Assembly (NCBI GenBank): GCA_010015745.1
Contig: ML978159.1
Location: 434,001 to 498,000 of the forward strand
Reading direction: 5' to 3'
From: Setomelanomma holmii
Lineage: Eukaryota > Ascomycota > Dothideomycetes > Pleosporales > Phaeosphaeriaceae
DNA: 64,000 nt
The translations under genes and the position numbers were made by a program. How positions within the stretch are numbered: position 1 is the first letter of the stretch; each line of letters starts with the position of its first letter. The notes under the pieces are model-generated. The model was not told where the DNA came from and searched no databases. It saw nothing but the letters and a program-made list of their open reading frames with translations. Shown in pieces: positions 33,233 to 42,882 of this stretch.

Positions 33233-33808
33233 ATGAGAATGAGCATAGCAATCTCCAATCTCACACTATCCTACATGACGAAAATCATCCTGTCGGACCA
33301 AGTAGGCCTCCACAACACCACAACTAAACCTAGCTTCAGCACGCCATTCTCCCGCACTGTAATAAAGCAACAAGCCTCGAGCATCGCATACATCGCTACT
33401 CACTGCCCGAGTCTTCGAAACTTGATCTACGAACCACACCTACTTGTCCTGAGTCGAGTTCGATACATCCACCTTGACTCTATCATCTCCGCACTCGGCC
33501 AAATCACATACAAGTGCAAGGACCTCACGAACTTGAAAATCGAGGCGTATCAGCAGAGACCCCGCTGTGGATGCTATGCCGAGATGAGACAGACAAGGAT
33601 GGAAGGCCATAATGCGAAGCGAGATGTGATGATTTCTGAGAGTTTGAGCTGGGATGGGGCGGAAAGCCCCGATATAGGCGAGGTCGCGGTGTGGGTGAAG
33701 GAGGTGCTTGTTGGAGTGAAGAAGTGTGGGGATTTGTTGATGGAGTGTCCAAGTGCGAGTGCGCAGAGGCAGGCAACGAGTTTGTTGGGAGGAAGGTACG
33801 CAAGGTGA
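33233..33808 (+). CDS. Hypothetical protein, possible C-terminal part of the preceding gene
   Basis: Open frame of 191 residues; the ATG at 33233 may not be the true start. It contains Leu-rich text such as 'IAYIATHCPSLRNLIYEPHL' and 'LTNLKIEAYQ', which resembles the C-terminal part of fungal F-box-like proteins. It is in a different frame from the 32644 gene, 60 bases away. It may be a separate exon or the displaced end of a broken gene. No catalytic motif is seen. Confidence 0.35.
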   Translation: MRMSIAISNLTLSYMTKIILSDQVGLHNTTTKPSFSTPFSRTVIKQQASSIAYIATHCPSLRNLIYEPHLLVLSRVRYIHLDSIISALGQITYKCKDLTNLKIEAYQQRPRCGCYAEMRQTRMEGHNAKRDVMISESLSWDGAESPDIGEVAVWVKEVLVGVKKCGDLLMECPSASAQRQATSLLGGRYAR

Positions 33809-33941
33809 GATGACTGGAGGGTAATAGACAAAAAGTAAAGGCGAGCTGAGGACAAAACGCAAGCGGAAGGAAGAGTCGCATCATTTGCAAGGGCCGTGCA
33901 TGGTTGCTCGATGTCTTCCTAATCCCAGCCTGGTGGTGTGC

Positions 33942-33955
33942 AAAAAAAAAAAAAA
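33942..33955 (+). repeat. Poly-A run of 14
   Basis: A homopolymer of 14 A opens the 900-base gene-poor gap 33809-34720. It could be a relic of retroposition, but no element body or target duplication is seen. Confidence 0.5.
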
Positions 33956-34532
33956 GACCATCAAAACAGCAAAAATACTAGTCGATACCCCAGCCCACAC
34001 CTACCCCCCAACCCTCGTGGGAGTAGTCCAGCACCGCCATCCGATGGTGAAAGCCCGGGTGCAGAATTTCTTCCCTCGCCAATTGCCTTCATTGCTCAGG
34101 TCCATCCAGCATCATGAGTTACCTGCATGAGTGAAAGTGGACACCACGAGACTCGAACTGGGCTCCTGCAAGGGTAGTGGCAGGGAGGTGAGTGTGGATG
34201 ACGGTGCACCTTCTGGTGAAGACCCGTTACAGGTAACGTGATTTTTAGAATAGACAAAATATAAAGCAAAAGCTTTGTGATCTTAGAGGAAGATTGTTGA
34301 AGAGATCATCATTTGTGGTCCCGTAGGTGATGTGTGCGGTGGAGTGTCTTAAGCGAGTGCTCTCAGAGTGGGGCCGATAAAAGTGGGGTTTCTCGTAGAT
34401 TTGGACTCCAAGAACTAGTTCGCGGCGCGATCAAGGCCTAGGCTGCAGAAACGACGAAGAGGTAGTCCGCGTCAGCATTCTGTTACTATTGCGAGATGTG
34501 TGTGGTCATCTATGAGGCGCAATAGTGGACAC

Positions 34533-34586
34533 GATTGGGAGCATTTCGTGCACGACGATTGGGAGCATTTCGTGCACGACGATTGG
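34533..34586. repeat. 24-bp tandem repeat (2.25 copies)
   Basis: Two perfect 24-base units start at 34533 and 34557 and a partial third at 34581. In the plus frame they read D-W-E-H-F-V-H-D. The 67-codon frame (34500-34703) that holds them ends in a hydrophobic stretch, but I do not regard it as a proven gene. Confidence 0.6.
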
Positions 34587-34720
34587 TCGCACGGGAAAGA
34601 ACGTAATATAGTCGAATACTGGATCGAAACCGCTTATATACCCTTGCTGCTGTTCCCTCCCGTCTTCACACTCTTCGTCTCCGCGAACTTTGTATTCAAT
34701 TGAGCCGAGCCTTCCACTCC

Positions 34721-35946
34721 TTAGAGCTTCGCCCGATAAACATGCTCCCGAATAACGTTCTTTCCATCCGTACTGCGCGTCACAATACGGGTCTCGATGA
34801 TCTGCGCTTCCTTTCTGGCTCCCATCTCTCCAGCTAAGGTTCTGTTTCGTTCGGCCAATGCTTGAAGCTCGGCGGCTTTGACCGAGGCAACAGCTGGAGT
34901 GTTGACGACCCGAAATAGAAGATACGCCATCATGCCCTTGTCTGGGCGAAAGACCTGAACTTTTGATGTGGACTTACTCTTCCCAAAGCGGTGCTTGTGT
35001 TGAGCGAGAAAGTAGCCAGCGGCTTGTCCATTTGGTCAACCTGCGTAAAAAGGTCAGTTGTCGTGCGCTCTTCACGTCATCGGGTTGTAACATACCAAGA
35101 AGAACTTTCGCGGCGTCAGTGTCCATACCAAACGTGATACCAGGCCACCTTCCCACACCTTGCGGTCGATCATTCGGATCCGTTCCTGGAGGTAATGGAT
35201 ATGTTCGTATTGCTTCATCGATGAGTGCCTTAGTGATGTCGTTCGTAATCATACATGCGAATATCTTGTTGATGTTCGCAGTGTCACCACCGGCATGTGC
35301 GCGAGCCCAGAAGCCCCAAGCATGGTCAGAACTACTGGCCAGATCGGGAAGATCTTTCTTCTAGATCTGATTGAGCGGTATGTCCCACTCGTAGTGAGCT
35401 GCTTGCTTGGGACGTATCCTGTTGAGGAAGTAGAAGCGCGCCGGCCTCAGTGTTGATTCCGAGTGTAGTGAAACCTTGCGTTTCCTAAAGGACTTCTCGT
35501 TAGTGAAGGAGAACACTTTGATCAGCCCGACGGATCAAATCTACCCTTAGTGTTCTGCTACCGGCTTTGCAGTATTGTTTGTACGCATTAGGTAATTGTC
35601 TGTCCTTATCCCGCTTGACTGTAGGTCCGTCTTTGTGCTCAACGTGATAGCAGGTATTTGGGCCACCATCTGCGGGATTTAGCGTACTTATGCCGAGCTC
35701 ACCAAAGGCACGCTGTAGAACGTGCACATCCTTGCCGAAATCGCACAGTTCTGCACGGTAGCCGGGTACCTCTTTGTAGCCCCAAGTTCGGAACTCTGCC
35801 ACCAGATCGCCGTCCCAAGGGCTGCGGACTGGCCTGACGAAGGCGTGTGCTTGAGCCTGGTTCTTTAGCATAGCCTGATGAAGCTTCGCGCCCTTGCACA
35901 GGGCTTTATCCCATTCGGCTTTGACATCTACTGCTCTCGCATATAC
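34721..35946 (-). pseudogene. Conserved fungal hypothetical protein, interrupted by stops
   Basis: A three-part coding trace reads from the right: about 35946-35545, 35474-35096 and 35040-34721, with introns in frame. Protein-like segments include 'SPWDGDLVAEFRTWGYKEV', 'LRPARFYFLNRIRPKQAAHY', 'AWGFWARAHAGGDTANINKI', 'RWPGITFGMDTDAAKVLLG' and 'PNGQAAGYFLAQHKHRFGKS'. They recall a widespread mould protein of unknown role with a W-G-F-W and S-P-N-G pattern. TAG at 35361-35363 interrupts 'EWDIPLNQI*KKDLPDLA' in frame. TGA at 35036-35038 replaces the residue before PNG. The N-terminal end is not resolved. I judge it a pseudogene; alternative splicing around both stops would delete conserved residues. 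Confidence 0.65.
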
Positions 35947-36052
35947 TCAAATGTGCTCGATTTGTGAGCCCGATAGTAGTAATCTTTCTGCTTGATGTGG
36001 CACAAGTTGTGTGAGTGACTGTGGCGAGACTGTCACTAGCCTTTGAACCAGG

Positions 36053-36658
36053 TTGACGCAAATGACCAGTATGACTGCATACTGTATGCGTAGCCTCATG
36101 GCGCAGAACACCACCGAGGAATTCTTGCATGTAATCCTCAGCCAGATCTACCCAAGTGGACGTCCTGACGGTCTCCTGGAAGCCTTGCTAAAAGCCTACC
36201 CTCTTGGCGAAGCAGGAATGGAAACCGAAGTAGGTCGAATAGACCGCATACTGACGACGGTGCTTGGTCAATGTCGTATTAAGTTCGTAGCAGCTGATAG
36301 CGCATCCGTCGTCATTCCTACATGGCGCTACTTCTTCGACGCTGGATTTCCGAACTCGCAACTCTTCAAAGGCAGTGGAGCATACCACGCGGTGGAGCTT
36401 GAAATGGTGTTCGGGACATACAACACCACAGCCGCGCTGCCTTGCCAGAAGAACGTCAGTGCAGCCATGCAGAAGGCATGGGCGGAAGCTGCACAGGATC
36501 CGACAAGAGGTCCTGGGTAAGAACAGGTGCCCCAAGTCGCAAGATTTGGAGGAGGGTTCCGCCCTGGGTTACCGGTTGACGGGAAGGCGATCTATGAGAT
36601 CGCGAGCAAGGATCTCGACAAGAGGTGCGTGCTTTACAAGGACTTCTACACACGTTAG
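36053..36658 (+). pseudogene. Type-B carboxylesterase C-terminal remnant
   Basis: The frame matches only the last third of fungal carboxylesterases/lipases: 'VIPTWRYFFDAGFPN', 'GSGAYHAVELEMVFGTYNTT' (carrying the catalytic His), 'AMQKAWAEAAQDPTRGPG' and 'DLDKRCVLYKDFYTR'. TAA at 36518-36520 interrupts it exactly where family members carry Trp after GPG, and the same frame continues to a stop at 36656-36658. The Ser nucleophile elbow and oxyanion part are absent from the sequence upstream. This is a truncated, disabled copy next to another pseudogene. Confidence 0.7.
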
Positions 36659-37392
36659 TTGGAGAAATGAAAAGAGGCTGCCCAGTTTTGCAGACGGAAA
36701 CTCTAAGAGCTGCGGACGGGAACGCCGTGGACCTCCCGCATGTGGCGTGCAGTAGCTCGCTGAGTCGTGTCCGGATTCGGATCAGGTAGATGAGGCTGGC
36801 TGTCCGTGCTAACCCCAGCAATTTTGCATATCTGCTTCGATGAGTACACAGCCAACACCATTGATGAAGCAAATCATCGTAAGTTTTTTGCGAGGCGCGT
36901 TTTGGGTCGTAGTGTCGATCGACTTCTGTGATGAAGGTAAAGAGTTCCACAATTGGCGTCGCGGTTTGGCTTCCTTTCGCGGCCCGTCCGCACGTGCCAC
37001 ACTAAAGCCTAATTGAACTGACGCGAAGAGCTCCCTAACCCAAATCGTTCACAACACCACTGCACGTCCTACCACTAACCTCGATGATCGACTTTCTAAT
37101 GCTCCGATTGGCAGTACGATCACGCACGAAAGACCATGAGATTCTGCAAGCGAGAATTGAAGGCGCTGAGTGGCTGGATTTGGTCCCTATCGCGAGATGA
37201 ACGTAGGGAACTGCTTAAATGGTCTTGTGGGCGGTATGAACGGAGCTGAAATCAGTCCTGTGACGGGTATCTACGATTGAGGTGGGGTGCTAGTGGTTCT
37301 GTACTTAATACTCAGAAGTCTTCCCGTCCATCAAAGTTTCTATCATTTTTTTTCTGCATTTCCTGCGTTCAAAGCGATTTCGTTCTCCAAGC
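36659..37392. other. Intergenic gap
   Basis: This 730-base gap follows the esterase remnant and precedes the SLATT gene. I see no gene in it. Confidence 0.4.
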
Positions 37393-38927
37393 ATGAATTT
37401 TCTACCTGCTGCTTTTCGGCCGCACAGTCGCGAACGCGACCCAGAGAAAGATGGAATCTCAGCGAGCACACCACCGTACCCACCGCCGCTCATGGCGCGG
37501 CCAACAATACTCGAGCCGGAAGCCATGAACCAGCTTAATACCTTCCGTCATATGGTTGGAATACACAGTACCAAAGGCTTTGTCCCAACTATCATGAACA
37601 AGACTGGTTTCCTTGGAGCAGATAATTTTCATAACAACTTGCATTTCGATGGACGAGCAGCACCGAATCTTGGAATCGTACGTTTACTCTCACGTGCACA
37701 GACACACCGCACTTTAGATAATCCAACGTCTGACTCGCCACTCTCCAGTACAACCGCGTGTGCCACCGTGAAGCGCAGGCCAAACGCGGCTATAAGCTGG
37801 CCGCAATGCTCATTAACGGTTGTCTCGGGATTCAGATCGTCGTCGCTGCTGCCCTTACCGCCATGGGCGCCGCAAACTCCAACCATGTCGGCATAACCGC
37901 GTTCGGTGCGATCAACACCGTCATCGCCGGCATTCTCACATACCTCAAGGGCTCAGGCCTACCGAATCGCATCCGCTACTACGAAAACGAGTGGAAGCGA
38001 GTGCGCGAGTACATCGAACAACGCGAACGCGACTTCAGCCGCCCAGATTGCACACTCAATGTCACTGACATCGTGAGCACGATCGAGGCAATGTACGAAC
38101 AAGTCAAGGCAGACATACAGAGCAACGTGCCAGACAATTACATCAGTGTGACGGATATTCGCGCAAGAGCTACGGCGGGCATATCACAGCCTTCTCATCT
38201 GAGTGGGACAGCTACGTCAACAGCGGGACGGAACAGGCTGGAGGAACTGGAGCTCAAGTATGGTCACAAAGTCACAGATCTGCTGGAAAGCCTAGCACAC
38301 AAGGAAGAAGAAAGATTAAGACGGATAGAAGGTGACATCGAAACCAGTAAAGCAAAAGCACTCGCAGCTTTGCAAGACGCTAAGAATTCCGGCAAGCAGC
38401 ATTTTGAGCGCGAACTCGAAGATGCCAAAATCGGCGCACGAGACTGGGGTAATGGCATGCAAGACAAGAGCGCAAGGTTAGCAGAACACGAACTCGACCA
38501 TGCGCGCACCGGCGTTCGCAACTGGGAAAAAGACTTTGAAGAAAAAGGCGCCAGGGCCGCCGAACGCGAGCTCGAACATGCCAAGTCAGGCATCCTGTCG
38601 CGCGGACTGAGTTTTGCGAAGCAGCTTGAGCAAACGAGGGACGGTGTGCTGCAGCGTGGAAACGATATTACTCGGGATCTGGATGCCGCGAAGGCAGCTG
38701 CGTTACAACAGGGACGGAGTTACGAGAAGGACGTCGAGGATAAAAAAGCGAGGTTTGCAGAGGCGCAGCGCGATTTGGAACGGGGAGCGGAAAGGACGAG
38801 AGATGCGGCGCAACGAGCAGGGGACAGTATGCACCATGCGGCTGATGATATGCAACGGGCGGGCGATAGTATAAGTCGAGTTGCAAAGGCTGTGGATGAT
38901 GAGATACAGTCGCATAGGAAAGACTGA
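37393..38927 (+). CDS. Fungal SLATT-domain membrane protein with long coiled-coil tail
   Basis: Two exons, 37393-37677 and 37749-38927, give 487 residues; the GTACGT..CCAG intron keeps phase 0. Residues about 50-115 contain 'MNQLNTFRHMVGI', then after 'YNRVCHREAQAKRGYKLAAM' two adjacent hydrophobic segments at about 115-160 ('GCLGIQIVVAAALTAMGAA', 'GAINTVIAGILTYLKGSGL'). This two-helix layout with 'RIRYYENEWKRVREYIEQRE' is that of the fungal SLATT family. The last 250 residues are charged, heptad-like and repeat an 'A-R-D-W/N-W-x-x-x-x-x-x-K-x-A-R' theme three to four times. In bacteria SLATT proteins are proposed membrane effectors of conflict systems; the fungal role is unknown. Confidence 0.82.
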
Positions 38928-39027
38928 GGAGCGCGAATACCCAACTAATGATCATAAAGTTCATTCTGCAAACGCCTAGCTCTGACATCTACCCTATCTA
39001 ACATGCTCGCATTGTGTAAAATATCGT

Positions 39028-42000
39028 CTATATGGGCTCATCCCTCGGCTCAATCAATACCTCATTCACAGCAACATGCTCCGGCTGCTTGAGTGCATAC
39101 ACAATACTTCCAGCAACATCCTCTGGATCCAGGACCTTCGCACCACTCGGCTCGCCATACTTCTTCAGCGCCTCTTGATCTGTGCTCATACCCAGCAGAT
39201 CCGTCGCGACATTACCTGGCTGCACGCTCGTGACACGCAGTCCGGTTCCAGCTGTTTCAACTCGCAAGCTTTGAAGCGTAGCTTCGACGAAGAACTTGGA
39301 TGCCGAGTATACACCCAGTCCAGGGAAGACTTTACGGCCTGCGTCTGAGGAGATAGCCACCAGGTGGCCCTTACCACGCTTCAGCATCGAGGGAACGACG
39401 CTGGAAATAACGTTGAGTAGGCCTTTGCAGTTTACGTCGACGGTTTGGTTCCATTGGTCGGTCTGCGTATTGGCCATCATGGTGAAATACATGACGCCAG
39501 AAACTGAGACGAAAATGTCAACGGGACCGAGTTGCTGTTCTGCGGCTGCGACAAGCGCTTCGACTTGTGCCTTGTCTGTGACGTCGGTCTTTTGAGTGAT
39601 GACCTTGCCTTCGCGGATCACGAGACGCTTCTTGAGATCTTCCAGAGCGTCGATACGGCGAGCTGCGAGAGCTACGTGGCAGCCTTCGCGTGCGAGTGCG
39701 GCGGCTGTGGCGGCACCAATGCCAGACGAAGCACCCATCACAACCGCGACCTTGCCGAACAGCGGACCGCGCTGAGGAAGTCTGCCTGAGCCACCCACAG
39801 CGTCATTCTGGGAAGGTGGTGTAGGTAGCCAGCCACGAGCGTACCAATGGCGAGTGTAGGTCTCGAGAAGGACTTGATCGACCTTGGGACGCTCGACCGC
39901 CGACCGCAAGGGCCTCGTTTTGCTGTTGTCGAGCACTACAACATCTCGCAAGAATTCAATGCTTGGCATACCACTACGCAGGATATCGACAGTGAAGGCA
40001 CCATCACCACCCTTGGCTGAACCTCGCTTGTCGTCCCAGAGTGCTACCCACTTCTCGAATTCGAGGGGCTTTGTGGCATATCCAAGAGCATTTAGATCAT
40101 TGAAGACTTGGCTGATATCGACTGGGTTGGGATCTCCAATATGGAAGATGGTCTGCTCGGCGTCCATCTGGTTGCTAAGATGAAGAATAGCTTTGCTGAC
40201 AAAGTCAACGGGTGTCATCTCAGCACGCCATCCCTTCACTTCCGGATAGTGGCCGATGCGAACAGATTCGACGATCAAGGCAGTTAAAAGATCCCAGGCG
40301 TTCGCTGCACCAGTCTCACTATGCCCGCTGACCGTTCCGAGACGATGAATCTTGATCGGAACGCCTCGGTTCTTGGCTTCCAGCGCGAGCTGCTCAGCTA
40401 CCCACTTGGTCTGACCGTAGCCATCAGCAAGCTTGGTGGGGACATCGTCTACCGGTAGAATCGTGTCCTCAGACCAACCTTCGCGGCCAGGCGCGGGAGG
40501 AAGAACTCCATTCGTTGAGATGTACTGTACAGTAGCCCCACCCTGAGCAGCAAGGCGTAAGACTTCTCGTGTACCACCGACGTTAGGCTTTTGTAGTGCA
40601 GCGTAAGGATATACCAGATTGACGGTAGCAGCGGCGTGCAGGATGACATCTGTACGCTCTGCCAACTGCTTGAAGGCGTCAGGAGAAAGGCCAAAACGCT
40701 TGCGAGATAAGTTGGCCGGGAGAATCTCCACTCGCTCCATGATGGAGTCATTCCAGAGGCCGAAGTCTAACATGTTACGGCGTATCCTAGCAATACCAGC
40801 AGGGATGTCGTCTTGTGACGAATCGGCAAAACGGACCATGCAAACGATAGTGGCTGATGTATTCTCAAGGAGATCCCTGAGCAAGAACGCGCCCAGGAAG
40901 CCAGTGACACCTGTAAGGAACACTGTCTTCGCATCCTTGAGGGCACAGACTTTCGCGTTGGTGGGCTGAATCTCCTTGTCGAGAACAGCATCGGCGCGCA
41001 ACACTTGTGGCAGATTTTCTTGCACTTGAGCTGTGTGACCGTCGCGGATCGCTCGAACAGTATCTAAATGACCGTTCAGTGTCGCTGGAGTTGCTAGTCG
41101 TGCGACTGGCACGCGGAAACCAAAGGTGTTTGACAGGCGCGCGGCCAAGTCAGCGAGCAGTAGAGAGTGGCCACCAAGATCAAAGAAGTTGTATTCCGGC
41201 GTAATCGTACTGGCACTTACGCCCAGAATTGAGGCCCAGCTCTCGGTGACCTGCTCGATGGTAATTGGACTCTGCTCGTATTTGCGGGCGCTTCCAGTTG
41301 GTGATGTAGGTCTCGTAGGCGGCGGTAAGTTCTTCAGATCAACTTTGCCAGACACATCGCTCGTGGGTAGCTTATCGAGCTCGACCCACATGGATGGAAT
41401 CATGTAATGGGCAAGGTATGGCATGAGCATGCGTCGTGCAGTGGCGCTCCTGCCTGTCTTGTCGATCTCAACTTCGGGGCGTTCGGCTGACGATTCTTGG
41501 TCGCGAACGAAGTATGCGACTAGCTGCCTATCAATTCCTTCGCCGAATGGGACGACGGCACAGTTCCGGACTGACAAGTGGTTGACGATCGCGCTCTCGA
41601 CTTTGCCTGGAACGACAGAGTAGCCGCGGATCTTGATCATCGCGCCAACACGTCCTGTGATCTCGAGAAGTCCATTTGGTAACAGCCTAGCCTTGTCGCC
41701 GGTCCTGTACATGCGGGCACCAGTCTTGGAGCTGTATGGATTTCGGATGAAGGCTTTGGCGGTGGTCTCTGGGCGATTGAGATAGCCTCGGGCAAGCAAA
41801 TGCCCACCAACGAAGAGTTCGCCATTTTCTCCCTCGTCGACTTTCTGTCCGCTCTCGTCCAGAATGTAAATATACTTTGGATCGATTAAGGGCGGCCCAA
41901 CTGGGCAATAAGGAGTATCCTTATCAAGCTTGTCAAGCATGTCTTTGATCTCGCCACAAGCAATCTCGTGTGTCTCGCAGGCACTGTAGACGTTGAGAAG

Positions 42001-42882
42001 TCGAGTATTTGGGAGTGCCTTTATTCCACGGCGCGCGAGATCGGTCGTTACTACCTCGCCATTCAGCCAGACAGTCTTAAGGTCTGGCAGTCGAGTGGCC
42101 AGCGCCTGATGTCGGGCCAGTACAGCAGCGAAAAGGGTTGGTGTGAAGAGAGTCTCGGTGATTTTCTTGTTCGCAAGTAGATCGACCAACATGCGTGGAT
42201 CATAGCTCGCGTCGTCAGGAACAGCAACGACTGTCGCGCCCCGCAAGAGTGGGCGTATTATCTCCCAGACGAAGAAGACGTTGCAGGCCACTCTGTCTCC
42301 GGGTTGGAGATCTGAAAGCCCAAATCTCAGACTGTACGACAAGACTGCTGCTCTGTGTGGGTTTGCAATTCCCTTTGGTTTCCCGGTTGTACCACTGGAA
42401 TATGCTACGAAAGACAATCTGTCGAGATCGGTATCCTCGGGTAGAGGCGGTAATTCAGACTCGTCCAGATGGCCGTTGGTGGTCGATGGCTCCTCGTCTA
42501 GAACTACGAGCGGTGTGCTGCCTTTGATCTTGCCGACCTCGGCGGTCACGGTGACCACAACAGTGGGTGCTGCATCTTCGAGGACATCCGCGAGCAAGTC
42601 AGGAGGATACGCAAGTTCCAGGACAAGGAATGCACCACCTGCACGCAAGGCGGCCAAACAAGCAATTACATAGTTGGCGGATCGTGGTAGTAGTACCCCA
42701 ACTAATGAATCGCGACCCACGCCAATGGCCCGGAGCCGATCGGCGAGGGCGGCTACCTTGTCATGAAGTTGCTGGTAGGTGAATGTAACCTTGTCGTCCT
42801 CGAGTGCAACTAAATCGGGTGTTGACTTGACCTGTTGTGTGAAAAGTGCGGATAGGTCTTTCGTAGTGTCGATGATCGTCAT
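39028..42882 (-). CDS. NRPS-like synthetase: adenylation, carrier, thioester reductase, SDR
   Basis: Single exon of 1284 residues from the ATG at 42882; the longer frame to 42942 begins at a non-ATG codon. The A domain has 'VAYSSGTTGKPKGI' (about residue 165), 'NVYSACETHE', 'YRTGDKARLLPNGLLEITGR' and the Lys-bearing 'DVSGKVDLKNLPPP'. The carrier has 'FFDLGGHSLLLADLAARL'. The reductase starts 'VFLTGVTGFLGAFLLRDLL' and has 'YGQTKWVAEQL'. A C-terminal SDR adds 'VMGASSGIGAATAAALARE' and 'YSASKFFVEATLQSLR'. There is no condensation domain. Such enzymes activate a carboxylic acid and release it reductively as aldehyde or alcohol; the A-T-R-SDR order resembles the NPS10 type of dothideomycetes. A TATATA lies near 42952. 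Confidence 0.9.
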   Translation of the reverse strand: MTIIDTTKDLSALFTQQVKSTPDLVALEDDKVTFTYQQLHDKVAALADRLRAIGVGRDSLVGVLLPRSANYVIACLAALRAGGAFLVLELAYPPDLLADVLEDAAPTVVVTVTAEVGKIKGSTPLVVLDEEPSTTNGHLDESELPPLPEDTDLDRLSFVAYSSGTTGKPKGIANPHRAAVLSYSLRFGLSDLQPGDRVACNVFFVWEIIRPLLRGATVVAVPDDASYDPRMLVDLLANKKITETLFTPTLFAAVLARHQALATRLPDLKTVWLNGEVVTTDLARRGIKALPNTRLLNVYSACETHEIACGEIKDMLDKLDKDTPYCPVGPPLIDPKYIYILDESGQKVDEGENGELFVGGHLLARGYLNRPETTAKAFIRNPYSSKTGARMYRTGDKARLLPNGLLEITGRVGAMIKIRGYSVVPGKVESAIVNHLSVRNCAVVPFGEGIDRQLVAYFVRDQESSAERPEVEIDKTGRSATARRMLMPYLAHYMIPSMWVELDKLPTSDVSGKVDLKNLPPPTRPTSPTGSARKYEQSPITIEQVTESWASILGVSASTITPEYNFFDLGGHSLLLADLAARLSNTFGFRVPVARLATPATLNGHLDTVRAIRDGHTAQVQENLPQVLRADAVLDKEIQPTNAKVCALKDAKTVFLTGVTGFLGAFLLRDLLENTSATIVCMVRFADSSQDDIPAGIARIRRNMLDFGLWNDSIMERVEILPANLSRKRFGLSPDAFKQLAERTDVILHAAATVNLVYPYAALQKPNVGGTREVLRLAAQGGATVQYISTNGVLPPAPGREGWSEDTILPVDDVPTKLADGYGQTKWVAEQLALEAKNRGVPIKIHRLGTVSGHSETGAANAWDLLTALIVESVRIGHYPEVKGWRAEMTPVDFVSKAILHLSNQMDAEQTIFHIGDPNPVDISQVFNDLNALGYATKPLEFEKWVALWDDKRGSAKGGDGAFTVDILRSGMPSIEFLRDVVVLDNSKTRPLRSAVERPKVDQVLLETYTRHWYARGWLPTPPSQNDAVGGSGRLPQRGPLFGKVAVVMGASSGIGAATAAALAREGCHVALAARRIDALEDLKKRLVIREGKVITQKTDVTDKAQVEALVAAAEQQLGPVDIFVSVSGVMYFTMMANTQTDQWNQTVDVNCKGLLNVISSVVPSMLKRGKGHLVAISSDAGRKVFPGLGVYSASKFFVEATLQSLRVETAGTGLRVTSVQPGNVATDLLGMSTDQEALKKYGEPSGAKVLDPEDVAGSIVYALKQPEHVAVNEVLIEPRDEPI

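Noticed and set aside
34133..34200. tRNA-like B-box on the minus strand (AGTTCGAGTCT)
   Set aside because: No matching T-stem, acceptor stem or A-box can be formed around it.
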